Assembly (NCBI GenBank): GCA_017794825.1
Contig: CP051237.1
Location: 1,922,001-1,986,000, forward strand
Direction: 5' to 3'
Source: Pararhizobium sp.
Lineage (GTDB): Bacteria; Pseudomonadota; Alphaproteobacteria; Rhizobiales; Rhizobiaceae
DNA: 64,000 nt
Part shown: piece by piece, positions 12,001-20,694 of the stretch
How positions within the stretch are numbered: the first letter of the stretch is position 1
Layout of the letters: each line of letters begins with the position of its first letter
The notes under the pieces: generated by a model
What the model saw: the letters and a program-made list of their open reading frames with translations, nothing else
Database searches by the model: none
Told to the model about the DNA's origin: nothing
Translations under genes and position numbers: made by a program

Positions 12001-12608
12001 GGTACCAAATGGCGGCCGAACAGGGCAATGCGAGCGCGATGCACAACCTCGCCGTTCTTTACGCCATGAAACACGAGGGCGTATCGGACTACGATTCTTC
12101 GGCCATTTGGTTCAAGAGAGCCGCCGAATTCGGCGTCAGGGACAGCCAGTACAATCTCGCCATTCTGCACGCCCGCGGAAACGGCGTTCCCCAGGACCTG
12201 ATCGAATCCTACAAATGGTTCGCGATTGTCGCACAGTCCGGCGACAAGGACGCCGCGCGCAAGCGCGACGAGGTGGGGAACGCCATGCGCCCGGAACAGC
12301 TTGAGGAAGCCCGCAAACGCGTAGAGGACTGGGAGCCGGCGCCGCTGGACGACGCCACGAACTCAACCGCCATTCCCGAGGAATGGAAGGGCGACGAAAC
12401 CACCACCGCTTCCATCGATATGAAAAAGGCGGTGCAGAACATCCAGGCGATCCTGACCAAGAACGGTTTCGACACCGGCGGCGTCGACGGCATAATGGGT
12501 GACAGGACGATCATGGCGATCAGGGACTTCCAGAGTTCGATCGGCATGGAGCCGACGGGCGAAGTCACCGAGCAGTTGGTCAAGGAACTGCTGGCCCGCA
12601 ACGGATAG
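9033..12608 (+). CDS. podJ: PodJ-like polar localisation protein: coiled coil, TM, Sel1 repeats, peptidoglycan-binding domain
   Basis: Large membrane protein of about 1191 residues. The cytoplasmic part (about 1-740) is rich in coiled coil with repeated LDxxLDxL-type segments. A basic KRSKRPFF leads into one transmembrane helix near residues 750-772. The periplasmic part has an acidic/Ser/Thr-rich linker, four Sel1-like repeats beginning ALFEIGARYTDGRGV, and a C-terminal peptidoglycan-binding domain (IQAILTKNGFDTGGVDGIMG). This matches PodJ of Caulobacter and rhizobia, which marks the new pole and recruits cell-cycle and envelope factors. The frame is open to 8943; I prefer the ATG at 9033 because the conserved-looking N terminus (RDPLDSLSRTIADLEARI) follows closely, but 9000 is possible. 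Orthology to PodJ is inferred from architecture. Confidence 0.75.
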   Translation: MSRSRSSGNRTEYQERDPLDSLSRTIADLEARIEGLNARNRRTPQQTPQTRRPERDHDRVRLPERNTGFYDTQRFHRPEPPVNAREYWTEYDDRQRQFDINRGFQPTAGKPEAGARDIAEALVALREDLRKDLSESLSRGLGSHMQDRDIAASLHAELDELRSMVRELPGEDTMRRLEQRWDGFENRLAGMDATALREELSMLSHRLDDIRSSIGQLPSALPLNALEDKIKMLVGAIDAICRQTGSKDPELNQRFAGIEDRLDEISRAIVATNAVRDGEPDRRLVEGLERRFDSLLDQLDAIGQTHSYDEVAERLDALSGKVDELAGDRDSVALLERLDDLSRMLESRPAQAVDEHLYEHLELLARKVGNLDLDGINDALAGKLDDLSRRIDTMTSDLTTATGYQDMLYGRLEDIAGLVGNLDTDRPMVDLSRIETGIANIAARLDEVTAPQGDNGEALRALEEQVSDFSRLLTETGNAPAESGDLAPRLAAIEERLSESQADHQNMMIEAARRAAEAAIDSWRESGAAASDISMVENLVSDLRSLEELSRRSEEKNTRTFDAVHDTLVKIADRLEAMEYGNPVEPAHAVPKANAYPVDAPAELAPDAQLSREEHSQYDAETEHDVIVLTDDRYDEASYATPSIDPADHIDEDEDDTPLEPGSGAPDIESIMAKVREAQKLGHTQGRHAHPDNDASEDKPGRADYIAAARRAARAAASDTVLAGDATVPAEDVSDKRKQRQAKGARKRSKRPFFLAAGAILLAVVTYPLLMDFFAGPSQIETASIEPETEISESVIAERESTNKSDQGVGLTQNFEGAEPVADKTATDDAPTISGTPTSPSAPEMTPQSGITVKQNNGEWQMSRDNSVQPVGGFYSYPGGSAVEAPAEAGVDEMSVTSAIQTDAPVIDTPPEEVGPLALRKAAADGDSLALFEIGARYTDGRGVDVDHAEAAKWYQLSADLGFAPAQYRLANFYEKGNGVDRDLKKAQTWYQMAAEQGNASAMHNLAVLYAMKHEGVSDYDSSAIWFKRAAEFGVRDSQYNLAILHARGNGVPQDLIESYKWFAIVAQSGDKDAARKRDEVGNAMRPEQLEEARKRVEDWEPAPLDDATNSTAIPEEWKGDETTTASIDMKKAVQNIQAILTKNGFDTGGVDGIMGDRTIMAIRDFQSSIGMEPTGEVTEQLVKELLARNG

Positions 12609-12780
12609 AAACCGGGTCATCGGGATACTCAACGTAATCGGGGTCAAACCCCACGCCGGTTTCGAAAACTTGTGATTTCCGCGACAGTTGTGCGGAATTG
12701 ACTCACGTTTGGTAAAAGAGCATGACAGGGCAGCGTATCGCCGCGCCTGTCCATTCCGTGAAACCCGTAGCCGTCCGTTC

Positions 12781-13710
12781 ATGACAATTTACCTTCCCAT
12801 AGCGGAGATCTCCGTAAATGCCTTCGTCATTTTGGGAATGGGCGCCGCGGTCGGGTTTCTCTCCGGTATATTCGGCGTGGGCGGCGGCTTCCTCATCACG
12901 CCGCTGCTGATTTTCTACAACATTCCGCCGGCCGTCGCCGTGGCGACTGGCGCAAACCAGGTCGTCGCATCCTCTTTCTCGGGCGCGCTGTCGCATTTCC
13001 GCCGCGGAACGCTCGACGTCAAGCTGGGTCTTGTGCTGCTTGTCGGGGGTATTACAGGCGCCGCCGCAGGCGTCTTCATCTTCAGTTTCCTGCGCACGAT
13101 CGGACAGCTCGATCTCATCATCTCGTTGATGTATGTGACTTTCCTCAGCACGATCGGCGGGTTGATGCTTTGGGAGAGCATCCGGTCGCTTCTGAGGGCG
13201 CGGGCCAACCAGCCCGTTTCGCTGCGAAGGCCAGGCCAACACAACTGGGTCCATCGCCTGCCGCTCAAAATGCGGTTCAAGAAATCGAAGATATATCTTA
13301 GCGCGATACCCGTCGTGGCGCTTGGTTTCGCCATCGGCATTCTGACGTCCGTCATGGGCGTGGGCGGCGGTTTCATCATGGTTCCGGCCATGATCTATCT
13401 TCTGCGTATTCCAACCAATGTGGTTATCGGCACGTCCCTGTTTCAGATCATTTTCGTGACCGCCTTCACCACTGTCATACAGGCGACGACGAACCAATCA
13501 GTTGATGTCTTCCTGGCCGGACTGTTGATGGTCGCGGGCGTGGTCGGCGCACAATACGGGGTAAGGGCGGGCCGCATGCTGCGCGGCGAACAACTGCGCG
13601 CCGGCCTGGCGCTGCTCGTGCTCGGCACCGGCGTGAGGCTTGGCTATGATCTGGTTGCTACTCCACAGGAACTCTACTCTGTGGCGGCGACCATGGTGGG
13701 TTACCAGTGA
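12781..13710 (+). CDS. TauE/SafE family sulfite/organosulfonate exporter
   Basis: Integral membrane protein of 309 residues with two homologous halves, each carrying the family signature: GFLSGIFGVGGGFLITPLLI near the N terminus and GILTSVMGVGGGFIMVPAMI in the second half, with 8-9 hydrophobic helices. Members export sulfite, sulfoacetate or other small anions. The frame runs open upstream to 12688, but homology begins at the ATG at 12781. Its stop overlaps the GTG start of the next gene (GTGA), showing translational coupling. The transported anion is not deducible. Confidence 0.88.
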   Translation: MTIYLPIAEISVNAFVILGMGAAVGFLSGIFGVGGGFLITPLLIFYNIPPAVAVATGANQVVASSFSGALSHFRRGTLDVKLGLVLLVGGITGAAAGVFIFSFLRTIGQLDLIISLMYVTFLSTIGGLMLWESIRSLLRARANQPVSLRRPGQHNWVHRLPLKMRFKKSKIYLSAIPVVALGFAIGILTSVMGVGGGFIMVPAMIYLLRIPTNVVIGTSLFQIIFVTAFTTVIQATTNQSVDVFLAGLLMVAGVVGAQYGVRAGRMLRGEQLRAGLALLVLGTGVRLGYDLVATPQELYSVAATMVGYQ

Positions 13711-14495
13711 GGGCGCTGCTGACCATCGCCGCCGCGGCGCTGATGGCTGCGGGGATGTTGGCCACGAAGGCCTCCGCCCAATCGCGGGCGCCGCGCCTCG
13801 ATATCGGCATTTCAACCAATGTCATTCCCATCACATCGGATTTCGCCGGAGAGGATCTGATCGTTTTCGGCGCGATCGACGGGGCCGATCCGGATTTGTT
13901 GCGCGCGGATTTCTACGATGTCGTCGTGACGCTCGAGGGCCCCTCGCTGGAATCGGTCGTCCGCAAGAAGGCCCGGGTCTTCGGCATCTGGATCAACCGC
14001 AGTTCAATGCGGTTCGAGCCGGCGCCCTTGTCCTATTCCCTGTCGAGCACCCTGCCTGTCGAGTTGATCGCCGACTCCATCGAGCTGAGCGATCTCGGCA
14101 TTGGCGTCCAGAATATCCATCTCACGCCCACCGGCGCGGTCGGAGACGGCAGTTCCATCCCGGAATTTCGAAACGCCCTGTTGCGGCTACGCACCGCCGA
14201 CGGCCTCTATCAACGCGATCCGATCGGCGTCGAATATGTCAGTTCGAGCCTGTTCCGGGCGACGTTGCGGCTTCCGGCCAACGTGCCCGTCGGCGAGCAC
14301 AAGCTGAGAGCGTTTCTGTTTCAGGGCGGCGAATTCGTCATGGAGCGTGAACTGCCGCTCAGCGTCGTCAAAACCGGTCTGGAGCAGTTCATATTCGAAT
14401 ACGCGCATCAGCACAGCCTGATCTACGGTCTGTTCGCCGTGCTTCTCGCCATGATTACCGGCTGGCTGGGCAGCGTTCTCTTCCGAAAAGACTGA
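13707..14495 (+). CDS. TIGR02186 family membrane-anchored periplasmic protein
   Basis: Protein of 262 residues with a signal peptide (MRALLTIAAAALMAAGMLATKASA, cleavage probably after ASA), a periplasmic beta-rich domain and one C-terminal transmembrane helix (LIYGLFAVLLAMITGWLGSVLF). It corresponds to the TIGR02186 family, which in alphaproteobacteria commonly sits beside a TauE/SafE exporter, as here. The GTG start overlaps the exporter stop by four bases. Its biochemical function is unknown; the coupling suggests it works with the exporter at the membrane. The following gene is convergent. Confidence 0.8.
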   Translation: MRALLTIAAAALMAAGMLATKASAQSRAPRLDIGISTNVIPITSDFAGEDLIVFGAIDGADPDLLRADFYDVVVTLEGPSLESVVRKKARVFGIWINRSSMRFEPAPLSYSLSSTLPVELIADSIELSDLGIGVQNIHLTPTGAVGDGSSIPEFRNALLRLRTADGLYQRDPIGVEYVSSSLFRATLRLPANVPVGEHKLRAFLFQGGEFVMERELPLSVVKTGLEQFIFEYAHQHSLIYGLFAVLLAMITGWLGSVLFRKD

Positions 14496-14499
14496 GGCT

Positions 14500-15231
14500 T
14501 CAGGCAACCAGTCTGGAAAAGGGCACGGAGTAGACCCGGTCGCGACCGAGCAGGTGCGCCGTGAGGCGTTGCTGATCGAAGAGCCGGTTCAAAGCGGGAT
14601 GCTTCAGGCTGAGGCCGCCGGTCATGACGCCGAATGCCGGCATGACGAGACGCTCGCCGTCGCCGGCGAAACAGGCCCGCCGAACGCCCTTGCCCTGCCG
14701 CACGACGCGCGCCGCCGGATGGAGATGCCCCGCGATCTCGCCGATGGCTTCAGCGCGTTTCGCGGCAGGCTCGTGGCGAAAAACGAGACCGTCACAATAC
14801 AGCTCGTCCGCGCAATCTCCCGTCAGTCCTGAAGGCCGGTCCGGATCATGGTTGCCTGCGATCCAGTACCAGTCGCGACCCTTGATCAGTTGCGCCAGAC
14901 AATCCTTGTCACTCGCGCCGAGGCCTGCGGCGCCTTCGCTGTCATGAAAGCTGTCTCCGAGGCTGATAACGCATCCGGGTCGGTACCGATCGACAACGGC
15001 GGCAAGCAGTTGCAGGGTCAACGCCGTGTCATAGGGCGGAAGCAGCATGCCCCGGCGGGCGAACGCCGCCGACTTTTCCAGATGCAGGTCGGAGACGACA
15101 AGCACGCCGCTGTCGGGCAGCCACAGCGCGCCGAGCGGGTCGCAAATGGCCGTTGTTCCCGATATCACGATCTGCGCCATGCGGACGGTCTCGCTCTGGT
15201 CTGCTTCAACCGCCAGTGTAACCCGGTTCAT
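14500..15231 (-). CDS. pdeM: Ligase-associated DNA damage response endonuclease PdeM
   Basis: Metallophosphoesterase of 243 residues. The metal-site motifs are complete: VVSDLHLEK (Asp48, His50), SLGDSFHD (92-97), IAGNHDP (126-129) and EIAGHLHP (168-171). PdeM family proteins are nucleases/phosphodiesterases genetically tied to a bacterial ATP-dependent DNA ligase, an MBL-fold exonuclease and an Lhr-like helicase. The helicase lies 18 bases upstream on the same strand. The ATG at 15231 has GGAGG 12 bases ahead; the ATG at 15180, nearer the conserved core, is an alternative. The ligase and exonuclease are not in this window. Confidence 0.88.
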   Translation of the reverse strand: MNRVTLAVEADQSETVRMAQIVISGTTAICDPLGALWLPDSGVLVVSDLHLEKSAAFARRGMLLPPYDTALTLQLLAAVVDRYRPGCVISLGDSFHDSEGAAGLGASDKDCLAQLIKGRDWYWIAGNHDPDRPSGLTGDCADELYCDGLVFRHEPAAKRAEAIGEIAGHLHPAARVVRQGKGVRRACFAGDGERLVMPAFGVMTGGLSLKHPALNRLFDQQRLTAHLLGRDRVYSVPFSRLVA

Positions 15232-15249
15232 GTTCCGGAACCGCCTCCA

Positions 15250-17793
15250 TCATTCTGCGCCGCCCATGGCTTCCGCGATGATTTCGTCGGCAGCTTGCGC
15301 AAGTATGTCGTCATGGGCTTCTCCCACCACCGGCTCGCGGCCTATTTCCAGCATTACCGGGACAGCGAGCGGCGAAATCTGCTGCAACCGTTTCAACATG
15401 ATTCGGTCCTTGATGCGCAACAACATATCGGCGAGCCGCCGGATATCGAGCAGGCCCGCGGCTGCGTCGACCCGCGTCGCCTGGAGCAATATATGGTCGG
15501 GTTCATGACTGCGCAGCACATCGTAAATCAAATCCGCAGACACCGTGACCTGACGACCGGTCTTCTCCTTTCCGGGATGCCGGCGTTCAATCAACCCGGC
15601 AATCACCGCGCAGTTGCGGAAGGTTCGCTTGAGCATCCAGGATTCGGCGAGCCAGGCTTCCAGATCGTCGCCCAGCATATCCTCGTCGAAGAGGTTCTCC
15701 ATTGAGAGCTCGCCGCTTTCGAACATCTGGCCCATATCGCGCAGGCCCCAGATCGCCATCGAATAGTCGGTCGCCACAAAGCCGAGCGGGCGGGCGCGCG
15801 CGCGCTCCAGACGCCTGGTCAGGAGCATGCCCAGCGTCTGGTGGGCAAGGCGCCCTTCGAACGGGTAGGTGACCATGTAGAAGCGGTTTTCATGCGGGAA
15901 GGTCTCGATCAGAAGCTGCTCCTGCGACGGGATGACGGATTTCTCCTTCTGGATTTTCAGCCAGTCGCGCACCTGCGGCGGCAGTTCGTTCCAGCGTTCG
16001 GGGCTCGCCAGCATGCTGCGCACCTGCGCCGCCAGATAGGTCGACAGCGGAAATTTTCCGCCGGCGTAGGCGGGAATCCTGGGATTGCCGTCGCCGCCCT
16101 TCGACACGATGCATTCGTTTTCTCGAATACCCTCGAAGCGCAGCACCTTGCCGGCGAACAGAAACGTGTCTCCCGGCGTCAGCGTTTCGACGAAATACTC
16201 CTCGATCTTGCCGAGCACCGGGCCGCCGCGCACATTGGCGCCGCGTCCACGCTGGCGCGTCAGCCGCACCGTCAGCTCCGTCGCTTCGATGATCGTCCCG
16301 ATATTGAGGCGGTACTGCTGCGCGATCTGCGGATTGCTCACCCGCCACAAGCCATCGGCGCGTTTGCGGATCCGGGCATAGCGCTCATAGGTCTTCAGCG
16401 CGTATCCGCCGGTCGCGACGAAATCGACGACCCTGTCGAAACTGGAGCGCGAAATCGTTGAATAAGGATATGCGGAGACAATTTCCCTGTAGAGATCGTC
16501 TGCGTCGAAAGGAGCGGCGCAGGCCATGCCGAGCACGTGTTGGGCAAGCACGTCGAGCGTTCCCTCACCAATCGGCGGCGTATCCTGGGCGCCGAGATAA
16601 TTGGCGTCGAGCGCGGCCTGACACTCCATCACCTCGAACCGGTTCGCCGGCACCAGCAGGGCGCGGCTGGGCTCGTCCATGCGGTGGTTCGATCGGCCGA
16701 TGCGCTGGGCGAGCCGGCTCGCGCCCTTGGGAGCGCCGACATGGACGACGAGGTCGACATCGCCCCAGTCGATGCCGAGATCGAGCGTCGACGTCGCGAC
16801 CACCGCGCGAAGTCGATTGTCGGCCATCGCCGCTTCGACCCGCCGCCTCTGGCTTGCATCCAGCGACCCGTGATGCAGCGCGATCGGCAGGTTTTCCTCG
16901 TTGATGCGCCAGAGTTCCTGGAACAGCATTTCGGCCTGACTGCGCGTATTGACGAACAACAGCGTCGTTGCGTGACGTCGGATCGCCTCATAGACCTCAG
17001 GCATGGCGTAGCGGGCCGAATGTCCCGACCACGGAACCCGGTCGCGACTTTCAAGGATAAAGATTTCCGGCTTCGCTCCGCCTTCGACGACGATCCGTTC
17101 CGAAAGCTTCTGAATCGCGTCTGGATCCTGCGGCATCAGCCATGCCTGAAGCGCTTCAGGATCTGCGACGGTCGCCGACAGACCGATCGTCTGCAGACCG
17201 GGACAGATCTTTCTCAGACGTGCGATCCCGAGCGACAATAGATGGCCGCGCTTGGAAATGACGAGCGAATGGAGTTCATCGAGCACGACGTAGCGCAGCC
17301 CCTTGAAAAACCGGTCTGCATCGCCGTTGGCGATCAGCAACGCAAGCTGTTCGGGCGTCGTCAGGAGTATGTCCGGCGGATTGAGTTTCTGCCGCTGGCG
17401 TTTGGATTGCGGGGTGTCGCCGGTCCGTGTCTCGACTTTTATCGGCAAGTCCATTTCGCGGATCGGCGTCGCGAGATTGCGCTCGATATCCACCGCGAGC
17501 GCTTTCAAAGGCGAAATATAGAGCGTGTGGACACCGCGTTCGGTCGCTGAACCGGGTTGACGGCGCGCCTGGCCGCGACGAACAAGATCCGTCAGCGCAG
17601 GCAGGAAACCCGCAAGAGTCTTTCCGGCGCCCGTTGGAGCAATCAGCAAGGCCGACCGCCCCTTTTCCGCGAGGCCAACCAAATCGAGCTGGTGCGCGCG
17701 CGGCCGCCATTCCCTGGCCCGGAACCAGTCTGTGAAGACTTTGGGCAGAATTTCGGAAGAGACCGTTTCGGCGGTGAGGGAATCGCGTGTCAC
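15250..17793 (-). CDS. Ligase-associated DNA damage response DEXH-box helicase (Lhr-like)
   Basis: Superfamily 2 helicase of about 847 residues. Motifs: LLIAPTGAGKT (Walker A), TPEQLALL, VVLDELHSL (DELH box), GLSATVADPEALQ, LFVNTRSQAE, ALHHGSLDASQRRRVEAAM, VVATSTLDLGIDWGDVDLVVHVGAPKG and RLAQRIGRSNHR (motif VI), followed by a winged-helix/Lhr core domain and C-terminal Lhr region. It belongs to the repair set named for association with an ATP-dependent ligase. No ATG exists near the N terminus; I chose the GTG at 17793 because homology (LPKVFTDWFRAREWRPRAHQ) starts soon after. A TTG at 17835 in the same frame is possible. Confidence 0.9.
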   Translation of the reverse strand: MTRDSLTAETVSSEILPKVFTDWFRAREWRPRAHQLDLVGLAEKGRSALLIAPTGAGKTLAGFLPALTDLVRRGQARRQPGSATERGVHTLYISPLKALAVDIERNLATPIREMDLPIKVETRTGDTPQSKRQRQKLNPPDILLTTPEQLALLIANGDADRFFKGLRYVVLDELHSLVISKRGHLLSLGIARLRKICPGLQTIGLSATVADPEALQAWLMPQDPDAIQKLSERIVVEGGAKPEIFILESRDRVPWSGHSARYAMPEVYEAIRRHATTLLFVNTRSQAEMLFQELWRINEENLPIALHHGSLDASQRRRVEAAMADNRLRAVVATSTLDLGIDWGDVDLVVHVGAPKGASRLAQRIGRSNHRMDEPSRALLVPANRFEVMECQAALDANYLGAQDTPPIGEGTLDVLAQHVLGMACAAPFDADDLYREIVSAYPYSTISRSSFDRVVDFVATGGYALKTYERYARIRKRADGLWRVSNPQIAQQYRLNIGTIIEATELTVRLTRQRGRGANVRGGPVLGKIEEYFVETLTPGDTFLFAGKVLRFEGIRENECIVSKGGDGNPRIPAYAGGKFPLSTYLAAQVRSMLASPERWNELPPQVRDWLKIQKEKSVIPSQEQLLIETFPHENRFYMVTYPFEGRLAHQTLGMLLTRRLERARARPLGFVATDYSMAIWGLRDMGQMFESGELSMENLFDEDMLGDDLEAWLAESWMLKRTFRNCAVIAGLIERRHPGKEKTGRQVTVSADLIYDVLRSHEPDHILLQATRVDAAAGLLDIRRLADMLLRIKDRIMLKRLQQISPLAVPVMLEIGREPVVGEAHDDILAQAADEIIAEAMGGAE

Positions 17794-17959
17794 GGGAGAA
17801 AATCTAGTGCAGAATTCACGCCGGTAAAACAGCAATAGGCGAACCGCGCCATTATCCGGTTGATTGTCCGGCTCATGCTCGATATCGGGAGAGGCGAGTT
17901 GAAAGCGCCGCCGCGGAACACTACTGTCTGGGCGTTACAGGAACACGGAGTGTCGTCAC

Positions 17960-18229
17960 ATGTCGAGCAGGTTGAACCGCTTTTTGGGGGATTCGCCCGG
18001 TCGAACGATCGTGAAACTCCTCGTGATATCCCTGATCGTCGGCGCGGTGATGAGCGCCTTCAACTGGTATCCGATCGATATTCTTCATGCGATCCGCGAT
18101 TTCCTCGTCAATCTCTGGAATCTCGGCTTCGACGCCCTCGGCCGCTTCGGCGACTATCTCATCCTAGGCGCAGTTGTGGTCATCCCGATCTTCCTGATCC
18201 TGCGCATTTTGAGCTACCGCAACAGTTAG
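17960..18229 (+). CDS. DUF6460-type small membrane protein
   Basis: Protein of 89 residues with two hydrophobic helices: TIVKLLVISLIVGAVMSAF (about 16-34) and GDYLILGAVVVIPIFLILRIL (about 64-84). The spacing and the segment WNLGFDALGRFGDYLILGAVVVIP resemble the DUF6460 family of small alphaproteobacterial inner-membrane proteins of unknown function. The ATG has GGAG 9 bases upstream. It lies 34 bases ahead of the MATE gene on the same strand and may be co-transcribed with it. An inverted repeat (GCCGAC/GTCGGC) lies between them without a T-tract. Confidence 0.7.
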   Translation: MSSRLNRFLGDSPGRTIVKLLVISLIVGAVMSAFNWYPIDILHAIRDFLVNLWNLGFDALGRFGDYLILGAVVVIPIFLILRILSYRNS

Positions 18230-18263
18230 CCAAAGGCCGACGAGACTGTCGGCAGGTCCCGAA

Positions 18264-19694
18264 ATGACGTTACCCACGCGGCCCACCGGCAATGCTGCGA
18301 TGACCGAAATGCTTGCGGACGCCGCCCGGTCCGCGGCAGGATCGGTCGTCAGGCCGTTTTCGGTGACCCATCGAATGGTGCTCGCCATCGCGGCGCCCAT
18401 GACGCTCGCCTATCTGACGACCCCGCTTCTGGGCATCGTCGACATGGCTGTCATCGGCCAGCTTGGACAGGCGGAACTGATCGGGGGACTGGCGATCGGC
18501 GCCGTTATCTTCGACGTCGTCTACACAACCTTCAACTTCCTGCGCGCCTCGACCACTGGTCTCGTCGCCCAGGCGGTCGGCCGCGAAGATGCGCGCGAGG
18601 AACAGGCGGTCTTCTGGCGTTCGATGCTGACCGGACTGATCAGCGGTTTCGCTTTGCTTGCCCTGTCGCCGCTGATCCTGGTCGTCGGCATGTGGCTCAT
18701 GGCGCCAGGTCCCAACGTGGCGGAAGCCGCGCAAACCTATTTCTCGATCCGCATCCTGTCGGCGCCGGTCGGTCTCGCCAACTATTCGGTCCTCGGTTTC
18801 ATACTCGGACGCGGCGAGGCCGTCACGGGCCTCCTGCTCCAGACCCTGATCAACGGCGTCAACATTTCCCTGTCCATCTGGCTTGGCCTCATTCTCGAAT
18901 GGGGCATTCCGGGCGTCGCCTGGGCCACCGTTATAGGTGAGTGTGTAGGGCTCGTCGCCGGTTTCACCTATGTTTGGCTGCAGTTCGATCGCTCCAGGGC
19001 GCCGTCCTGGCGGACGATCGCCGACCTGCCGTCGGTCATGAAGCTGATGGCGCTGAACCGGGACATCATGATCCGCTCGCTGGCGCTTTTGATCGCCTTC
19101 GCCATGTTTGTCCGGCAGGGCGCCCAGTTCGGCGCCGTCACACTCGCCGCCAATGCGGTGCTGATGAATTTTTTCATGGTCGCCGGCTATTATCTCGACG
19201 GTTTCGCCACCGCCGCGGAACAGCTTGCCGGTCGCGCGATCGGCGCCAACTACAGGCCGGCCTTCGACCGAGCGGTGTCTCTCTCGACCATCTGGGGCTT
19301 TGGGCTCGCCGCTCTTACCACCGCCTTCTTCCTGCTCTTTGGAACCGATGTCGTGGAGTTGCTGACGACGGCGGAAGACGTGCGCACGGCAACGGGGGAT
19401 TATCTCATCTGGGCGTCTTTCACGGCCCTGGCGGGCGTCCTTGCCTTCACCATGGACGGGGTCTTCATCGGCGCCACCTGGTCGCGCGACATGCGCAACA
19501 TGATGATGCTGTCGCTTCTCGTCTACGTCGCCTGTCTGTGGACGCTGATACCGCTTTTCGGCAACCACGGCCTGTGGATATCGCTGCTGATCTTTCTCGG
19601 CATCCGCGGTGTCAGCCTCTATCTGCTGGTCGGACCGCGAGCGGCCGCCACGTTCCATTCTGCGGACGCAGAAGCGCCATCCCGCCCTAGCTGA
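18264..19694 (+). CDS. MATE family efflux transporter (DinF-like)
   Basis: Cation-coupled multidrug/toxin efflux protein of 476 residues with about 12 transmembrane helices. Typical MATE marks are LAYLTTPLLGIVDMAVIGQLG in the first helices, TTGLVAQAVGRED after TM2, GRGEAVTGLLLQTLINGVNI, and the second-half VAGYYLDGFATAAEQLAGRAIG that characterises the DinF subfamily. The ATG at 18264 is used; an internal ATG at 18300 is an alternative because the first residues are weakly hydrophobic. It ends tail to tail with the CDF gene, the two coding regions overlapping by 8 bases. Confidence 0.9.
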   Translation: MTLPTRPTGNAAMTEMLADAARSAAGSVVRPFSVTHRMVLAIAAPMTLAYLTTPLLGIVDMAVIGQLGQAELIGGLAIGAVIFDVVYTTFNFLRASTTGLVAQAVGREDAREEQAVFWRSMLTGLISGFALLALSPLILVVGMWLMAPGPNVAEAAQTYFSIRILSAPVGLANYSVLGFILGRGEAVTGLLLQTLINGVNISLSIWLGLILEWGIPGVAWATVIGECVGLVAGFTYVWLQFDRSRAPSWRTIADLPSVMKLMALNRDIMIRSLALLIAFAMFVRQGAQFGAVTLAANAVLMNFFMVAGYYLDGFATAAEQLAGRAIGANYRPAFDRAVSLSTIWGFGLAALTTAFFLLFGTDVVELLTTAEDVRTATGDYLIWASFTALAGVLAFTMDGVFIGATWSRDMRNMMMLSLLVYVACLWTLIPLFGNHGLWISLLIFLGIRGVSLYLLVGPRAAATFHSADAEAPSRPS

Positions 19695-20583
19695 TTGTAA
19701 TGCCCTCGTCCTTGAGCTTGTGATCCGGCTCGACATGGATGATTGTCCGGGCGTTCGGAATCGCCTTGTGCAATTCCGCCTCGATATGGTCGCAGATCTG
19801 GTGCGATCTCGAGACCGACATCGACCCCTCGACGACGAGATGAAATTCTATGAATGTCACGGGCCCCGCCATTCGGGTGCGGATGTCATGCGCCTCGAGC
19901 GCGCCTGTCGCATTGGCAAGGATGATTTTTTCGATCAACGCCGTTTCGTTCGAGTCGACCGAGACGTCCATCAAGCCGTTTATGGATGACGAGATCACGC
20001 GCCAGCCTTCCCACAGGACATTTGCGCCCACTATGAACGCCATAAGGGCGTCAAGAACTATCCAGCCGGTAGCAAGCGTTACCAGAAGTCCAAAGAGCAC
20101 GCCAACGGAGGTGATGACGTCGGCGTAGATGTGGCGACCGTCGGCAGTCAGGGCTGGCGATTTCTCGCGGCGGCCGACACGAATCAGGATAAACGCCCAC
20201 ACGGCATTGATGGAGGCGGCAAAAGCGTTGACCAGCATGCCCGGTCCCGGATTTGCAAGGTCGTGTTCGCGACCCAGCGCCATCCAGGCTTCATGGAAAA
20301 TCAGCAGCGCGGCCAGGACGATAAGCACGCCCTCGAACACCGCCGAGAAATACTCCGCCTTGTGGTGTCCGAACTGGTGTGTGTCGTCGGCCGGTTTCTG
20401 GCTCATCCGGATTGCCAACCAGGCAATGAGCGCGGCAATCACGTTGACGATCGATTCGAGCGCATCGGAATAGAGCGCGACCGATCCGCTCAATTCCCAG
20501 GCCACGAATTTGATTCCCATCACCGCGATGGAGACCGCAATGGACGCGGCGGCAAGTCTTGAGACGAGGCGCGGATTGGACAT
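19687..20583 (-). CDS. Cation diffusion facilitator (CDF) transporter
   Basis: Divalent metal/proton antiporter of 298 residues with six transmembrane helices and a C-terminal cytoplasmic metal-binding domain (about 205-298, starting SVDSNETALIEKI). The TM2 metal-site segment is SGSVALYSDALESIVN, with Asp40 but Ser at the usual second Asp position. The TM5 site has the H-x-x-x-D arrangement in HIYADVITSVG, and a His-rich loop HQFGHHKAEYFSA follows TM2. These suggest zinc, iron or manganese export, but the metal cannot be assigned. It is convergent with the MATE gene and divergent from rtcB2 across 358 bases. Confidence 0.88.
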   Translation of the reverse strand: MSNPRLVSRLAAASIAVSIAVMGIKFVAWELSGSVALYSDALESIVNVIAALIAWLAIRMSQKPADDTHQFGHHKAEYFSAVFEGVLIVLAALLIFHEAWMALGREHDLANPGPGMLVNAFAASINAVWAFILIRVGRREKSPALTADGRHIYADVITSVGVLFGLLVTLATGWIVLDALMAFIVGANVLWEGWRVISSSINGLMDVSVDSNETALIEKIILANATGALEAHDIRTRMAGPVTFIEFHLVVEGSMSVSRSHQICDHIEAELHKAIPNARTIIHVEPDHKLKDEGITIS

Positions 20584-20672
20584 GGGTGCTTACGGACTAT
20601 TACGAGCGGACTGTTGGCGTCGGCATTCTTGCGCCGCGCAATACGCGAAAACGGCGCAGAATGCAAAACACG

Positions 20673-20694
20673 CCTGTTGCAGCACTGCAACAGG
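20673..20694. promoter_or_regulatory. Perfect 22-bp palindrome upstream of rtcB2-prfH
   Basis: CCTGTTGCAG, 2-base spacer CA, CTGCAACAGG. The core TGTTGCA recurs at 20792-20798 and, inverted, at 20926-20932, the latter only 10 bases before the rtcB2 ATG. The gene-free stretch 20584-20941 holds these sites and one GC hairpin (CAGGGC/GCCCTG, 20896-20912). I see no coding gene or sigma-54 promoter there. Confidence 0.6.
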
